64,000 bases of DNA from Melampsora larici-populina 98AG31 (Eukaryota; Basidiomycota; Pucciniomycetes; Pucciniales; Melampsoraceae). The notes under the pieces are model-generated. The model saw only the letters and a list, made by a program, of their open reading frames with translations, was not told where the DNA came from and did not search any database. Shown here piece by piece: positions 32,040 to 44,275 of the stretch. Every line of letters starts with the position of its first letter. Position 1 is the first letter of the stretch. The stretch is taken from positions 350,635 through 414,634 of the forward strand of contig NW_006768769.1 in the NCBI RefSeq assembly GCF_000204055.1, in the 5' to 3' direction. Both the position numbers and the translations under genes were made by a program.

Positions 32040-34875
32040 GGATTGCTCTATCCCGACCCCCCCAAATCCTAGGTCTGCTTGGGTACCCTTAAGCACCTTA
32101 CATACAGGACAGCCTCAAGTTTTGATCAACGAGATACTAAATTTATACTCACAATGGATCATTGTTTTGGTGGTCAATAACTTTGGTCGTCTTATTTGTG
32201 ATCAATAACCTACCCTCATCAAATCTTGAACCCGCAAATGAAATCATAGGCATTTTCTTCTCGGTCTTCTAATCTCACATCATTGATATGAAAGAAATAA
32301 CTTTGAATTTGGATGATTGTTGTTAGTTTCTTATACAAGATGCGAGTAATCAAACGTAATGATCTTGAGTTGAAAAAACATGATGTTAAGTTGAAAAAAC
32401 ATGATGTATCATAAAAGATCGGATTGATAAATCTCAATTAAAATCACTCGTGATCACTTCAAGTGAAGAACAACATATGTAGTTATGTAGTGGGAGTAGT
32501 GATCAAGTGATCTCAATGAACAAAAAGCAAATGATTGATTTTAATCTACTAACGGTGGACATCAAGCTAATTTAAAGCATCATGTCCTTGTGAGCAAGTA
32601 CATGCATTATGGCCGGTCTGTTTACATTTGCCACATTTTGGACCTAACTCGGCTTCAACATGTTTGTGACGTGATTTAAGTCGCTTGGTGGTTCTCGAAG
32701 GTCGTCCACGGGTTTGAATAGGTTCAGGCTCATGGATTGTGTCGGAGGGATCCTGGAGAACTAGCCTCAGTCATTTCTGGAAGAGACACTTTTGATGTGG
32801 TGGTAATTGGGTATATTGATCTTGAATGTGCTGTAAAACTGTAGTGAGTCCGACTTGCTGGATAGAAACCACTGGATGCTTTTGTTGAAGATGCCAGTGA
32901 GTATCAAAGTGTTCAATTGTAAGCCTGCTTTGAGAATCAATCAGATGCTTCAAAAAATGAGAGCATGGAAGTCCTTGGGTGCTTGAGAATACATATGTGC
33001 AAGTAGAGTCATGATTGGGGAGGATCACTTTCCGGTATTCTATGTAGACCTAATGTTTTTGAAAGTGAATCTTCAAATCGGGTTTGGAGAAAGATATATA
33101 GTGTAAAGGAGTGTTGACTTACTTTACCAAGGGCATAGTGTGATATCTTTTGATTGACATTGTTCCAGAAAGCTGCTCCAAGACGAGTCAGCGAGTGAGA
33201 TTTTTGGTTATCAATCTTTTGAGACACTTTGTGTCGTTGAAGTTCACATGCAAGGACAAGTCTATTGTATACAGTAGCCAGATCACCTGTTGAGACCAAT
33301 ATCAAGATTTTGATGTTTGCATGTGCCCCTTCAGTGCGAGATGTGACTGTATGACCAAAATGTCTGACATCTCTGGTCCAGGCAAGTACAAACATTTCTT
33401 TGTATGGGATCCAGGTTTTAATTAGATAGTTGAAAGCTTCTTCAGTGATCTTTGATCGGAGGATTTGTAACCGGTCTTCAAAGCTTTTGGGAGATATTGA
33501 ATTACATAAAAGTTGCCACTCAGAAAGGATAGCGTCCCAATCCTTGTCTGACATGCCTTTCTTGACATCCGAAAGGATATTTTTTTCAATGTGCCACATG
33601 CAAAGGATGTTCTTGGAATGAGGAAAAACGTTCTTTATTGCTCGCATGACCGCTGGCTCACTACACCGTGACTACAGCACCTAGCTTGGTCAATAGTGAA
33701 CCAAAGCATATCTTCAAGTGCTCCAAAGCCCATTTATAGTGTTCTTCTGTTTCTTTTTGCATAAAACAAAATCCCAAGGAGAGCGTGTTATGTGTTGGAG
33801 AGACTCCCACAATATTCAGAAGTGGCATGTGGTACCTTGCATAAAGAAAAGCGGGAGACAAATTCATTCAAAGTCTATCTTTTGGTATGAGGGTGGATGA
33901 TAAGAACTTACTTGTTTGTTTTGTAGGTTGAATCCATTAAGAGAATATCACAAGTTGTAAGCTCCTGTGCGTTTAATAAACAAGCTTCTGGATCAATGAA
34001 CAGACAGGTGAGAGATCCTGAAGAGTTTATCTGGTAAGCATGATATACACCCTCAGTTTGAAGTTTGTCGAGTAAAGCTTTGAGGGATGTTCGGTGCTGA
34101 AGGATCTCATTACGAAATTTTTGCTTGATGTTGTAGATATTGGCTGATGTTTCTAGGATAGTGGGGTTGGAAACTTTCAGCGTGCTCAAGATGACTGAGG
34201 AACTAGCGCATACTTTAACATGTCAATGACCAATTGTTGCTGTTCATCTGTGAGATGTCGTGCTCCTGGTATGTTGGCTAGCGTCTTTGAAGGTGCATGA
34301 TTATGTGTATCATTGATGATCTTCACATTCCACTCGTGAGTTGTTGAGTCCCTCAATATTTGACATGACCAACGGCAATCAATCAAGTGGCTAGATGTTT
34401 GTCGGATCTGATCTTCATTGGGCTGATAAACACCTCCGTGCGTGCAGAACAAAACAACTTTTTGTACTTTTTTTTTTTGAGCATCTTCTTTTGAGGAAGT
34501 AACCGGAAGCCGTAGCACACTTTTGAAGTGCATCTTCAGCCTCTTCCAGGCTTGGGTAGACTGAGAGGAGGGATTTGAGATTCATTTGTTCGGAAGCAGG
34601 ATTATTTGAGTTGGATAAGGCTGAGTTGTTGAGTGCTGGCTCTGAGGTGCTACCTGTCAAGGAAGGATCAATGAACATGGTGGTGGATTTGTTCATGTTG
34701 ATATTGGTGCACATCAATGATTGATTTGCATTAGGAGGCAAAAGAGGACTTCTCAACTCTCAGGCACGTGGTTGATGCTGTCCTGTATTTAAGGTGCTTA
34801 AGGGTACCTAAGCAGACCTAGGATTGGGGGGGGGGTCTGAATGGCAAACAGGGGGGTATTGGGATAGAGCGATCC
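32040..34875 (-). mobile_element. Mutator-like DNA transposon (2836 bp, 9-bp TSD)
   Basis: TACCTATAT flanks it exactly at 32031-32039 and 34876-34884. The homologous LTR at 15355-15365 shows the uninterrupted site. The ends GGATTGCTCTATCCC and, inverted, GGATCGCTCTATCCC differ by one base. Just inside, AGGTCTGCTTGGGTACCCTT and its inverted counterpart extend the similarity, alongside a run of C or G. A transposase gene lies inside on the minus strand. It inserted into the LTR after the LTR had inserted into the recombinase. Confidence 0.92.
32567..34756 (-). pseudogene. MULE transposase, frameshifted
   Basis: The order of parts on the minus strand is as follows. An N-terminal Ser/Asn-rich tail leads into a FAR1-like DNA-binding region (LFCTHGG, DCRWSCQI, IINDTHNH), broken at an A/T run near 34470. 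Then come LLMDSTYKTNKYHMPLL with the first catalytic Asp, NTLSLGFCFMQKETEEHYKW, CMWHIEKNIL, and TSRTEGAHANIK with the catalytic Glu. A SWIM-type finger (GLPCSHFL) and a C-terminal CGKCKQTGHNACTC knuckle follow, ending at a TAG at 32567-32569. The expected T-D-x-E-P motif with the second Asp is destroyed: near 33665 the sequence reads TAG and shifts frame before EPAVMRAI. At least one intron (near 33908) is likely. Confidence 0.8.
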
Positions 34876-35821
34876 TACCTATATTTTCAAATTTTTCTTA
34901 TGTTTTTTCTTTCTTTCTTTTTGTAATGAGTTTTTGAATGAACTCTAATGACCTTAATAAGTAAAATAAAATAAAATGATGTAATGTTAACTCAATGACC
35001 AATACATAAGCCCATAAGAGCTTCAATTGATCCAAAAACCTCCATTTCAAATTTTTCTTCACTGCTAAACCTTTTGGTAAACTGGTAAACTACTAGTAAT
35101 GAATTTTTTGATTGATCCCTTAAATTGATCACCACATCTTCCACCTGGTGTGGGTACAATTCCCTGTGGAACATATGTATGCCAAGCTTTTATGCCGGCA
35201 ATGTACACTTTCATTGTGGAGGACTTCACTGGTTCATCTTTCTCCACTGTTTCTTCGACTTCCTTCAAACCCCAGGCTAAAAATCTAGTTACTAGTTTCT
35301 TTGAAATCGGTAAGATTTCTCTTGCTTTGATGTTCTTTACTTTTGCAAATATGAACAATTTCACTGTTGCTGAATTGTAGTGTCTAAGAGTTCCATCTGC
35401 CCACACCCACTTAATAATTGGTGTTGTACTTTGTTGGTGTCCGACAAATCAATTCCTGCTGCACCCTTTTTAAACCGTCCAAAAGGTTTTGTTTTCTCTG
35501 CCAGTTGATTTGGGCTCATGGTTTGGAAAGTCTTACGTGGTTGCGGCAGTAACAGTGGGGGGGACTCCTTGTGGGTATCAGCCCTGATATAGGTGGGTTC
35601 CACAACTCAAGCGTGGAGGCCTCGCCTCTTATTTACGGTATTGGCACGCTGCTTGAATTTTGTTTTGAGGCAAATCAAAACTTTTTTACTTCCCCTTACC
35701 GCCTGTGGCAAATCCTGGCTACTATTGGGGTCTCTCAGGTTAGTTTGAGCCTTGTGATCTCACTGGATCATATGTGGCACAGGATGGAGACTTGTTTGTA
35801 TTTCAATGGCACCTCTCTGAT

Positions 35822-37861
35822 TTAAGTGATATATGTTAACATGTTCTTTACTTTTTCCATATTTATGCATTGGACTTGGTGCAGTAGTGGTTGCAGGTCT
35901 TCCAGAACCTCTATCATCACTTCCGCATACCAACTCAAGCTGTCTGACACAATGCCTCTAGAGAGCTTGTCAGCGTCATTTTTCTTTGAAGTTACCCACA
36001 CCTCCTTCAGGTGGCAATTGAATTGCCTAAGTAATTGTTGAATCATTCTCCATTCTTTATTCACCCATTTGTCCCTTGACTTGTGATTTCTGATGCAATT
36101 TTCTGTAGTGGTGTTGTCAGTGTATACCTTAAATGTCTTCCCGTCTACTGGATACACCCTGTTCAGTACCAGCAAGCCAAGCCTGATTGCCACTGTCTCG
36201 GCCCAGGCAATCAATTGTTTGCCTGTCCTGAGGGTGAGATCTTGCCAACCCTCTCTTAGTTTGAACATGGCCCAACTAGAATGTACCATCACACCTATCC
36301 CTGCTGTCGATGCCGCGTCTCTGACCCAATTCACCTCAACTGGTTCTTGGCCTGGTATGAGGGGTCTAACCTTGAACTCTTGTAGGCAAATTTTTCATTC
36401 TGTTATATCTTCAACGACGTCCTCAGGTGTTCTCTTAAGTGCTTTAAGGTTTACCCAGGTATGTAGCCACCTGTAGATCAAGTTCAGGTAAGGGGCCATG
36501 TGTGGAACTATGTTTTTTGTGTGTACAAGTCTCCCAATGAAACTGTTAATTTGTGAGCAACTCCAGCTTGAGTCTGGGACCAGAATATTGTCAATCTGTT
36601 TGCGTCTTTGATTGAGTTTCTCCTGTGGGAGTCTGACGGTATGTTTCAAGCCGTTCCAAACAAATCCCAAGTATCTTTGCTCATGGCTGAAGTCTTTGTT
36701 CTTTTTTGGATTTGTCTTGACATCCAGTCTATCACTAAGTTCTATGATTTCTTTCAGAGATATTGTCTGCTTGGGTCTCCTGAAGATCAAATTGTCGTCA
36801 ACCAGCAACATATCTTCCTGAAGCCTAGGTATTTCAATACAAGTCCTTTCCATATGTCTGCTGGCGCGCCAAACACGCCGCAACTTGCCACGCCTCCAAA
36901 ACCTACCGCTAAGTCCACCCACAACCTACCTCTGAAGTCTTTGATGATCAGGAAGCGCTGTTGGCTTGGATGCCCCCAGAGCTGACAGTAAGCTTTCTCC
37001 CAATCCACTATGCACATGTCCCATTCACCTCTTGAAGAACCAAGCTACTACTTTGAAGTCATCCCAGTTTGCTGTGTAATTGTTTTTGTTGACAAAATAA
37101 TTCACTGAGGGGATCTCAGGGTCTCCAATTGGCCAGGACAAATCACTGATCATTTGAATGGACCCGTCTCCATTCTCTGAGCTGCCTAATGGGTTTGATC
37201 AGAAAAATCCAAACTTTTCCCTGATTTCCTTGTGAGTGAACAGCCCCGCAATACGTCCCACTAGGTGTTCTTTAGCTAACATATTTTCAATTTGTTCTTT
37301 TGCTTTGAGTGCTGAGCCATGGTTTTCTGGAGTCACCATGCCCGTGTGGTGTTTGCTTGTCGACAAGCGCACACAAGTCGCATTTGTACCTCAAAGGGAG
37401 TCAGTGTGCGCTTGTCGTCGGGCAACTGCCACAAGGAAATGGTGAGTGTACCAAGGGCGGCCTGGGATCTTGTGTTGTGGGATTCCAAGCCAGAAGCCAT
37501 TTTTGAATTCATCAATTATGTACGGTATTTCTTCTCCTAGACCGTGTTCCTCCATCAACTTTGTCCATTCCCCAACATTCATCTCTGTCCTGAATGGTAC
37601 CGGCCACGGCTCTAGGACTGGTACCAAATAGATCAATCTGTCCTTCAGTGGTAAGGGTATCTTATTTTTGGCTACCTTCCCGGTTGTTGTAGGACCTGGC
37701 TCTTGTTTGGCTAGCTCACATTCTTCCTCAGAGTCTGGGACTTGCCGTAGGTTGATTACAGTATACTTGTGGATCTTTCTCTCAGTATAGAGTGCTTTTG
37801 GAAGGCCTTTCTTTACTTCTTGTATGAAGATCACCTCTTCTTGAGCTTTTGCGCTATTCAA
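35822..37861 (-). pseudogene. Reverse transcriptase-RNase H of element 2
   Basis: Fragments follow in order on the minus strand. An N-terminal region (37861-37391) contains NGFWLGIPQHKIPG. An RT finger/palm part (37017-36787) has VDWEKAYCQLWGHPSQQRF, the first catalytic Asp, then AVGFGGVASCGVFGAP. The palm (36922-36395) has LLVDDNLIFR (catalytic DD) and YLGFVWNG. RNase H (36334-35822) has AETVAIRLGLL, VYTDNTTTENC and VTSKKNDADKLSRG. At least three frameshifts separate the pieces. The stretch 37320-37430 carries GCTTGTCGACAAGCGC-type short inverted repeats that look like a small extra insertion. Confidence 0.75.
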
Positions 37862-38089
37862 GAGGAACCTATTGGCACGGTTTCAGGGGTGGGTGTGGCA
37901 AGAGAAGGGGCAATGGGGCAAAAGGTTTTAACAATTTTATTGGTTAGTTTTCCCAATTACAACTTTATGAACATTCTCTATCTGATAAAAGTTACATGGT
38001 TGTACCCAATACAGTTGATAGAATCAAGTTTACATAATGTTGGGCCATAATGGACAACATGGAATTTCTGCCCGGATAACCAGTTTTGT

Positions 38090-40411
38090 TCAACCGTGTG
38101 TTGTGAGAGAAAAAGAGGGGGTGGTAGAATGAAGCAAAGGACAAATCAGGTATTTCATGTCTTCAGCTTCTGTCTTTACCAAGCAGTCCATACAAAGCTT
38201 ACCTAGTGCTTTGGTTTTTCTGAACGTTGCTGGCTCCCTTTTTGACCTCCTTTCTGAGCTTGGCTCGCCTGTTGGCTGGCGTGCTGCTGGCCTTGGTTCA
38301 CCCACTAGCCTGGTTGCCTTGCGGCGTACTGACTTGGTGGGGTTTACCAAATCCGCCTTTGCCCGTGCTGGTATGACCACCTTTGTGGGCACTACTGCTG
38401 CCACTCTGGTTTGTGGTGCCAGCTTGGTTCTTTGGCGGTATGTTGCTGTGCTGACGTCTAGAAGGTTTCTAGTGATTGGAATTGTCCCTGGGGTGGCTTG
38501 ACTCCATCTGTTCACCTGTGAGGAAATTAAACTCATGCTTTGGGCCTCCCGGCGCCTAAGGGTTTCCTTCAAAGTGTAAATCCCCCGCCAAGTCAGCCTC
38601 CCATATTGCTTCTTCTCCTACCTCCGGTTGGACTCCTTTTGGTAAGACGATCTTCTCTTTCCTCTTCCTTTTCTTCTTGTCTTTATTAGATGCATATTTA
38701 TCTCTAAAAGTTATGGTTCTAATAGCTAGATGGTATCTAAGAGCCACCATCCAGGAGTTGTATTTTGTCATGATCTTGCTAATGACATCTTTGTGTTCTC
38801 CTATGTACTTAGCATATTACTTCATCTTGAAAATCTCTGCCGCATACCAGGTTTCAAGATTGCACGCCTGGATGAACTCGCTGTATGTCATTTGACATTC
38901 AAGTTCCACCTCCAAGACTCCTGGGATACCGAGTTGTTTTGATCTTGGTCTTTGTTCTCAGTTTATGTAGTTCTTGTTGAACACCAAGAGGGGTACGTAG
39001 TACCTGAGGTTTTTGAATCCCTTTGCCCAACACTGTGGTAGATCTCTTAGTGTTCAGGATGACAACTTATCTGCCTTTTTGCTCTTCTTTTTGTCCTTTT
39101 CATCATCAGAACTTTAGCTTGAGGATGAAGACAGCGAGGAGGAGGATGAGGACAACAAAGATTGTGATGAATTACTAGCTTCATTCTCTTCTTCCCTGAC
39201 AACTCTGAAGAAGAGCTTGAGCTCAAGGATTCCAACGAGGAGGATGAATTGCTGTCAGAGTCAGTCCAAGCTAGACGGGGAGGGTGATTTCTTCTTTTTC
39301 TGCTTCTTCCTCTTTGATTTTCCTTTCCCTCTTTCTTTCTTCTCCTTCCCTTTTGTCTTCTTTTTTGACTTTTCCTTTTTACTCTCCTTTCCCTTCTTTC
39401 CTTTTTTTGAAGTGCCTGAAGTTGATGTCCCGAATTTCTCATTGTACTCCTTCTGTAGTTTGACTACCTTGCTGAACTTCTCCTTATGGATTGCTTTCAC
39501 GATTTGGTCCATCAGTAGTTCCTTCTCCAAGATTGCTTTTAGCTTTTGACGGGATGTCTTCTCGAAAACTGATTAGGAGTATCACTAGGAGATTGGGGGT
39601 AAATTCATCATATTATTAGTTTCTTATCTTGTGGAAAACTCATCTGTTTCTTGTACAATACGTGCTTTTCCCCCGTGAAAATGAGAAGGTTCTTTCCCTT
39701 CTGCCTGAAATGCTCAATGGGCCTTTGGCTGGAGTTTTCCTTTTGAGGGCTTTCATCATTGATGTATGAGAAGGATCAAAACCTTCGATCATTTATGTGA
39801 TGAGAAGGGTTGTAACCTTTGACCACACACTTGGCAGAATTGGTATATTTCTGGAGGATTTGCGGTACTTGTCATCATGATTGGGATGGGGGGATTTGGG
39901 CGGATTTACGGAGGTGTGAGTAATCACACTTACAGTTGTTTCTTTCCATCAAGCCCTCCATGTTCACCTCTTTTTTATCCTCCACTAGATACTCCAAGGT
40001 AGACGTCAAGTCTGACCGTTTTATTTGGACTCCTAGATTTGGCGGTCAATCTAGATTCTGGCATGCAGACGGGTCTTTGGTTCCATTGAAATGTGCTGAG
40101 GTGCTTTCCATTCCTCCCCCTGTTTCCTCTATGCCTCCTTCAATTTGATCTCCATTGATACCGACCGATTCTTTTGATTCCTCAATCACTGTGTTCAAGT
40201 TTGACATTTCCAGGTTTTTATTGAGTGGTGAGATTGGTATCCTTGAAGCCGCTCTTCTAGCTTTTTCTTCCTGCTGTTTCTTCCTTTTGTTTTCTTTTTC
40301 CTCTTTTTGTAGTCTTTCTTTCTTCTCCTTTTCCAAGTTCTTTTTTAGAGTTCTTTGCTGTTTCTTGTAGAGCTTTAAGAAAGATCCGCTATTTTCTTGC
40401 TCTATATGCAT
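38090..40411 (-). pseudogene. Gag-like region of element 2, Lys/Glu-rich
   Basis: Broken frames on the minus strand. First is a coiled-coil-like Lys/Glu-rich N-terminus (40411-40046). Next comes a segment with LLMDQIVKAIHKEKFSKVV and a long poly-basic tract (39530-39261). A segment with TKYNSWMVALRYHLAIRTI (38771 downward), typical of Gag helical domains, precedes a basic C-terminus (38572-38090). I infer Gag from its position before RT. No zinc knuckle could be identified. The low-complexity tract is strongly purine-biased, so opposite-strand frames are shadows. Confidence 0.55.
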
Positions 40412-40522
40412 TCACGCTTGCCAGTGTGTTTTGAACTTGAGAAGAGGAATATATGAGCAGAAAAGAGAGAAAACTTGGGAGAGGAAAACTAGGAGAGATC
40501 CTTAAAGGTTACCAGGGAGTAA

Positions 40523-41138
40523 AAGTCCGTTTGGTTGCCTCCGACCTCGCAGGCGTAGAGTTGTGAGGCATCTACCTGACGATCCGCAGGCAGACCACGT
40601 CTGCCTCAAGGCGTGTACCCAAGCAAAGTGTGTTTGGTACGACATCACTCAAAGCCGCTGACGTCCAGAATTATGGGTTTTCTTCAAACTTGAAAAAAAC
40701 CAACTCATCCGTCTTCTCTTGGATTGAAAAAACAATGATCAATCATCTTTGAAAAAAACAATCATTCAAACTTTTTTGACAAACTTGTGATTATCCTGGC
40801 CTTCATCAATGCATCAATGTTATCATCACTCTCTATCTTTGCTATTGCATCGAGGCTGATTGAGTCCACTGTTGAGCAAGGTGCTTCAATACATACCCAA
40901 GCTCGTGGTTTCAAGTCTATCGGACTAGCCAGGTCAACCTGCGAGATTTGACCAAAACGTCAAACCTGGCAGGTTGACAAATTTGGCTGGCCAACCTGGA
41001 GGTAGACACCTCAAAGGTTGCCCGCGGCTTCTGTACTGAACAGCAGAACTTCAAGTGTATGCTTCAAACTGCCTTGAAGTGTACGCCTGATATTTCGGCT
41101 GGGTCAACCTGTGAGGTTGGAGGCAACCAAACGGACTC
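40523..41138. mobile_element. PIF/Harbinger-like MITE (616 bp, TAA TSD)
   Basis: The ends AAGTCCGTTTGGTTGCCTCC and, inverted, GAGTCCGTTTGGTTGCCTCC differ only at the first base and extend imperfectly to ACCTCGCAGG. TAA flanks both sides (40520-40522 and 41139-41141), the TWA target duplication of PIF/Harbinger elements. The interior repeats CAACCTG/CAGGTTG words and has no coding capacity. Confidence 0.8.
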
Positions 41139-41295
41139 TAATGCTGGAGTGGGCAGGTCTAGGGGGAGCGGATTCAAGGAGTGAAAATCCTTGCTCTCTC
41201 ACCCCGGGCCTCTATAAAGCCATGATGCTGTAGAAGCACAGGCATGGCTTGTGGTCTCACAGCCTTACACCTGTGACCTGGTTCTCCCTCTCTGA

Positions 41296-42221
41296 GAGCG
41301 TCCGCAATCGTTTGCGGTAACATTTGGCGTTAGCTAACCTAAATTTAACAATCTGTAGCCAGGGTCAACTATTTTCACACCAAATCCCACAGTCATTGTC
41401 TTTAACTTGGAGTTAAAGAAAGCTAAACTCCAAGTTAAAGACTGGGCCTACATGGTTGTCAGCTCTAGCTTGGAGCTAATCAATCCTCAAATTCAAGGCA
41501 ACACACCTGAACACACAGATGCATATTTTTTCATTGCTCACATGCTCAACAACGTCAAATTTAACACACATTGACTTTTTGCCTTATCATTGAAGGATCA
41601 TGTTTTTGATTGTTCCTGTGCTCAACTTGTAGCATGTATAACCAATCAAAATGAATTTGAATTCTTGCTTTCCATTGTTGGCTTAACATGTCTTAGGATT
41701 GACTGTTACAGACATACATCCACACTATAAGATTAATAATATACAGACATCTATGCTAGAAGATATGATTAGTAAGTGAATAAGAATGGAGATTAAAATC
41801 AATGGCTGAAAGTGAAAGGAATGCTGTGAAAACAATGAGTGATGTGATGGTTGTGCACAGGGCAAAGGTGGTGTTTGTGAACGTTGTAGTGAGAGGTAGT
41901 TGATGATGATGATTAGAGTGGTGTTGAATGATGAATGAAAACTGGAGCAAGGTGTGAGATTTGGATGAAGATTGAAGTTGAAGTCAAGGATTTGTATGGG
42001 GTTGACGGTAGATGACCGATCCAGTAATGTTGCATTGGTGTGAGGTCAAGATTGAAGTTAACTAAGGTGTCGGTAGGCTGAGATAAATTTGTCCCAGCCT
42101 CTGATTTTTTGTTGCAAAGCTAACTAACGATCAGTTAAAATTTGACCATTGTGGAAATTTCAAAATTGGTGAGTTAAATAGTTGCTATTCCCGCGACTTA
42201 ACCCGACAATTGTGGATGCTC
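41296..42221. mobile_element. Second MITE-like element with GAGCRTCC ends
   Basis: The left end GAGCGTCCGCAATCGTTTGC and the inverted right end GAGCATCCACAATTGTCGGG are imperfect inverted repeats. TGA and TAA flank the ends, so a 3-bp duplication is possible but degenerate. The interior is non-coding, with an AACTCCAAGTTAAAG/CTTTAACTTGGAGTT palindrome at 41404-41440. It starts 160 bp beyond the Harbinger-like element. Confidence 0.5.
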
Positions 42222-44275
42222 TAATGGAATACAGAGATGCCTCCGCAGTCTTGGGGTACTCCAATAATACAACAAGACCAGGCTGGTTGATTTTTATCTT
42301 GTGACATTTTTGGCCCATGTTGGGCAGCTGTTTGGGATATTGCTCTGGATTCTGTGGTGGAAAAATATTTCTTTGCTCATCAAATTAATGTAAACTAAAA
42401 TCAAAAATCCTTATATAAAAATACACTGAGTGTGATATATTCTTGTATTCATGAAAAGAAGATTCACTTGGTCAGGGTAAGCAACAGTTAAGTCATTATG
42501 TACCTTAAGCTACTCCTGTTTGCTCATACTCCACTCCATAGAAAACCGTTCAATTGGTGTGCTTGTCCAAACCCTCCATTGTAGTAAAAAGAAAGAATAA
42601 GATCTCAAGTTCAAATGCCACAAGTTACAAATATTCATTCACTAGCTCAAGCTAGTGTTTTAACCTGTTTTAACCTCAATCTGCAATTTGACTTGCTTTG
42701 GTTACCAATATAGGGGCAAAAATCTGGTCATCTATTATTGGAGGTGTAATTATGTACAAAACTTACCTAGACCTGTCTTTGGCAGTGTGTCCATCTCTTT
42801 CAAGATTTGGCATTTTCAAGCAACAAATTGGTCAATGACTGAAATTTCTGTTTGTTCACAAATGTTTCACTCTTGGAGCTGCTCTCTCAGCAGTTTTGTT
42901 CTCACTTCAATCAAGTCCAACCTCTCAATCTCAACTCTTCAGACAATCCTTGAGCTCAGCTTTCTTATTACCTTTTCAGAAGAAATAGAGGAAAATACAA
43001 CAATTTGAATGTTGGAGATGAGATGAAGGCGCTTAATAAACAATTCGGGATTGCTCATGGGATTTCTAGTTCTCTTAATGCGTTTGGACATTTGGTTCCT
43101 AGTGTGTTTGTCTGTCTTTGGGTCGGAGAACATGGTTTCTCTTGAAGATCTGTGATCCATTGATGGTTATCTACACCCGAAACTTTCAACTATTTTCAAT
43201 CTGTTCAACATCAAAAAAATCGGCCTCCTTTCATTCTTTCTGTTGTCTCTATTTCTCACGAGCTCGCGGGCTCGTTCTGGCTCGTGCCGGCTCGTCACGA
43301 TCTGTCACGATATGATGTGATCATCACTGTGGTCTCAATTTAAGTCTTTTCTCTGAATTTTGATCGGCGTGTGTGCCCCTTGTGCCAAATGTCTTCAAAG
43401 GTTTTTTTGATCATGATTCAACTTCTGCGGTAATGTTTGAATCTTTCGTGGGTCTTTGGGATCTTTCAAATGCCAGATTATCCCAGAGCGCTGGTGAGAA
43501 TGCTCAAACATGCATGCTATTTCCCACCAGATTTTCTGGATCTGGAAGGACATCATCCAATTTATGTGCTGAGAGTTGAAGTCACTTTGTCTTGGTCTTC
43601 GTTCAATTTGAGAGCAAATGCACAACGATGAGAAGAAACCGAGCACCGTTGACCCTTTTCAAACCTACGTATAGATGCCATCAAATTGCGCTGAGTTGGA
43701 GTCACACTCACTGTCTCTGACTCAACTCGCCGCACATAAAATGGGGTAACGTCTGCAGCGTTGGCTAACGCGCAACGCCAAAGTCAGTCACTTTGCACCA
43801 TCGAAGTGATCCGTGGCGCTGCCCAGCCAAAGCTTTTCGTATCACACGTAGAAAAATCTGGGCAGCTGGCAGCCGGGCAGCTTGTGAGGTGCAACACAGC
43901 CTCTCGTCAACGTCTTCAGACATAAACCTGCGGAGTGACACGAGAAGGATGATGGCATGTTTGAATGATCATAATTCATTTGAAAGAATTGATTTCTCGT
44001 TTCCGGTTTTCCTTTGTACCCCTATTTTGGTTCAAGACGGAATCTGAGTGAAAGTGCTTGGTTTAACATATCACCGAGATGGATTTCAAACAGCCTCACG
44101 TGCTTCCTTTCTCTCGATGCGGTGAACTTCATCAAGTTGTACAATTTGAGTGAACAGTGAGCACTCGACAAGCAGAGCCTCAACGAGCGGAAAGATGTGA
44201 GAGGTATGATGCACTGTTTAACAAGAGCGCTGAACGAGCCAATTTTGCAAGCAAAACCAGCTCGGTCGCGTGTCT
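42222..44275. other. Intergenic region, no gene recognised
   Basis: Open frames on both strands are short and overlapping. A minus-strand frame at 43646-43395 (DFNSQHINWMMSFQIQKIW) could be an old repeat-derived fragment. A GAGCTCGCGGGCTCG-type GC-rich patch sits at 43258-43300. I can support no gene. Confidence 0.35.

Larger units (their letters stand above)
30681..35136. mobile_element. LTR-like insertion in recombinase 2 (homologue of 13989-15617)
   Basis: It begins TGTAGAACTTATAACCC and ends GATCACCACA like the copy at 13989-15617, and it aligns with that copy along its length. Without the MULE (32040-34875) and one 9-bp target copy it is about 1.61 kb. No clean 5-bp target duplication is seen (GTCGT against TCTTC on the plus strand). 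Removing the insertion plus five bases does join the recombinase frame at GGR/TVNT. It is non-coding apart from the MULE. Confidence 0.7.
28857..35603 (-). pseudogene. Tyrosine recombinase of element 2, in three pieces
   Basis: The N-terminal piece (about 35520-35137) has MSPNQLAEKTKPFGRFKK, then, after a frameshift near 35410, the SAM-like region SSTMKVYIAGIKAWHTYVPQ. It stops at GGR, where the LTR begins. The core piece (30680-30237) resumes with TVNTLLRSAMRIE and carries the first catalytic Arg in FWGTARLGELV. It has frameshifts before DPLKAPQDFYRFRPR and a TAG. The C-terminal piece (29119-28857) has TLKKSEVIKKLPT, the GHSFRIGG box with the second Arg, and WKSNTYLIYLRKF with the candidate Tyr. 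So all catalytic residues are still visible, but the gene is broken. Confidence 0.75.
28857..40411 (-). mobile_element. DIRS-like tyrosine-recombinase retroelement 2, decayed and multiply interrupted
   Basis: On the minus strand, in order: a Lys-rich Gag (40411-38090), RT-RNase H (37861-35822) and tyrosine recombinase (35603-28857). All have frameshifts. The recombinase is cut by an LTR-like insertion (30681-35136), which itself carries a MULE, and by a palindromic element (29120-30236). About 6 kb is added by these insertions. The proteins are only distantly like those of element 1, so this is a different family. Confidence 0.75.

Noticed and set aside
39047..39549. Poly-basic and, on the other strand, Phe-rich frames as separate proteins
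   Set aside because: Both arise from a purine-rich low-complexity tract of the Gag-like region of element 2.
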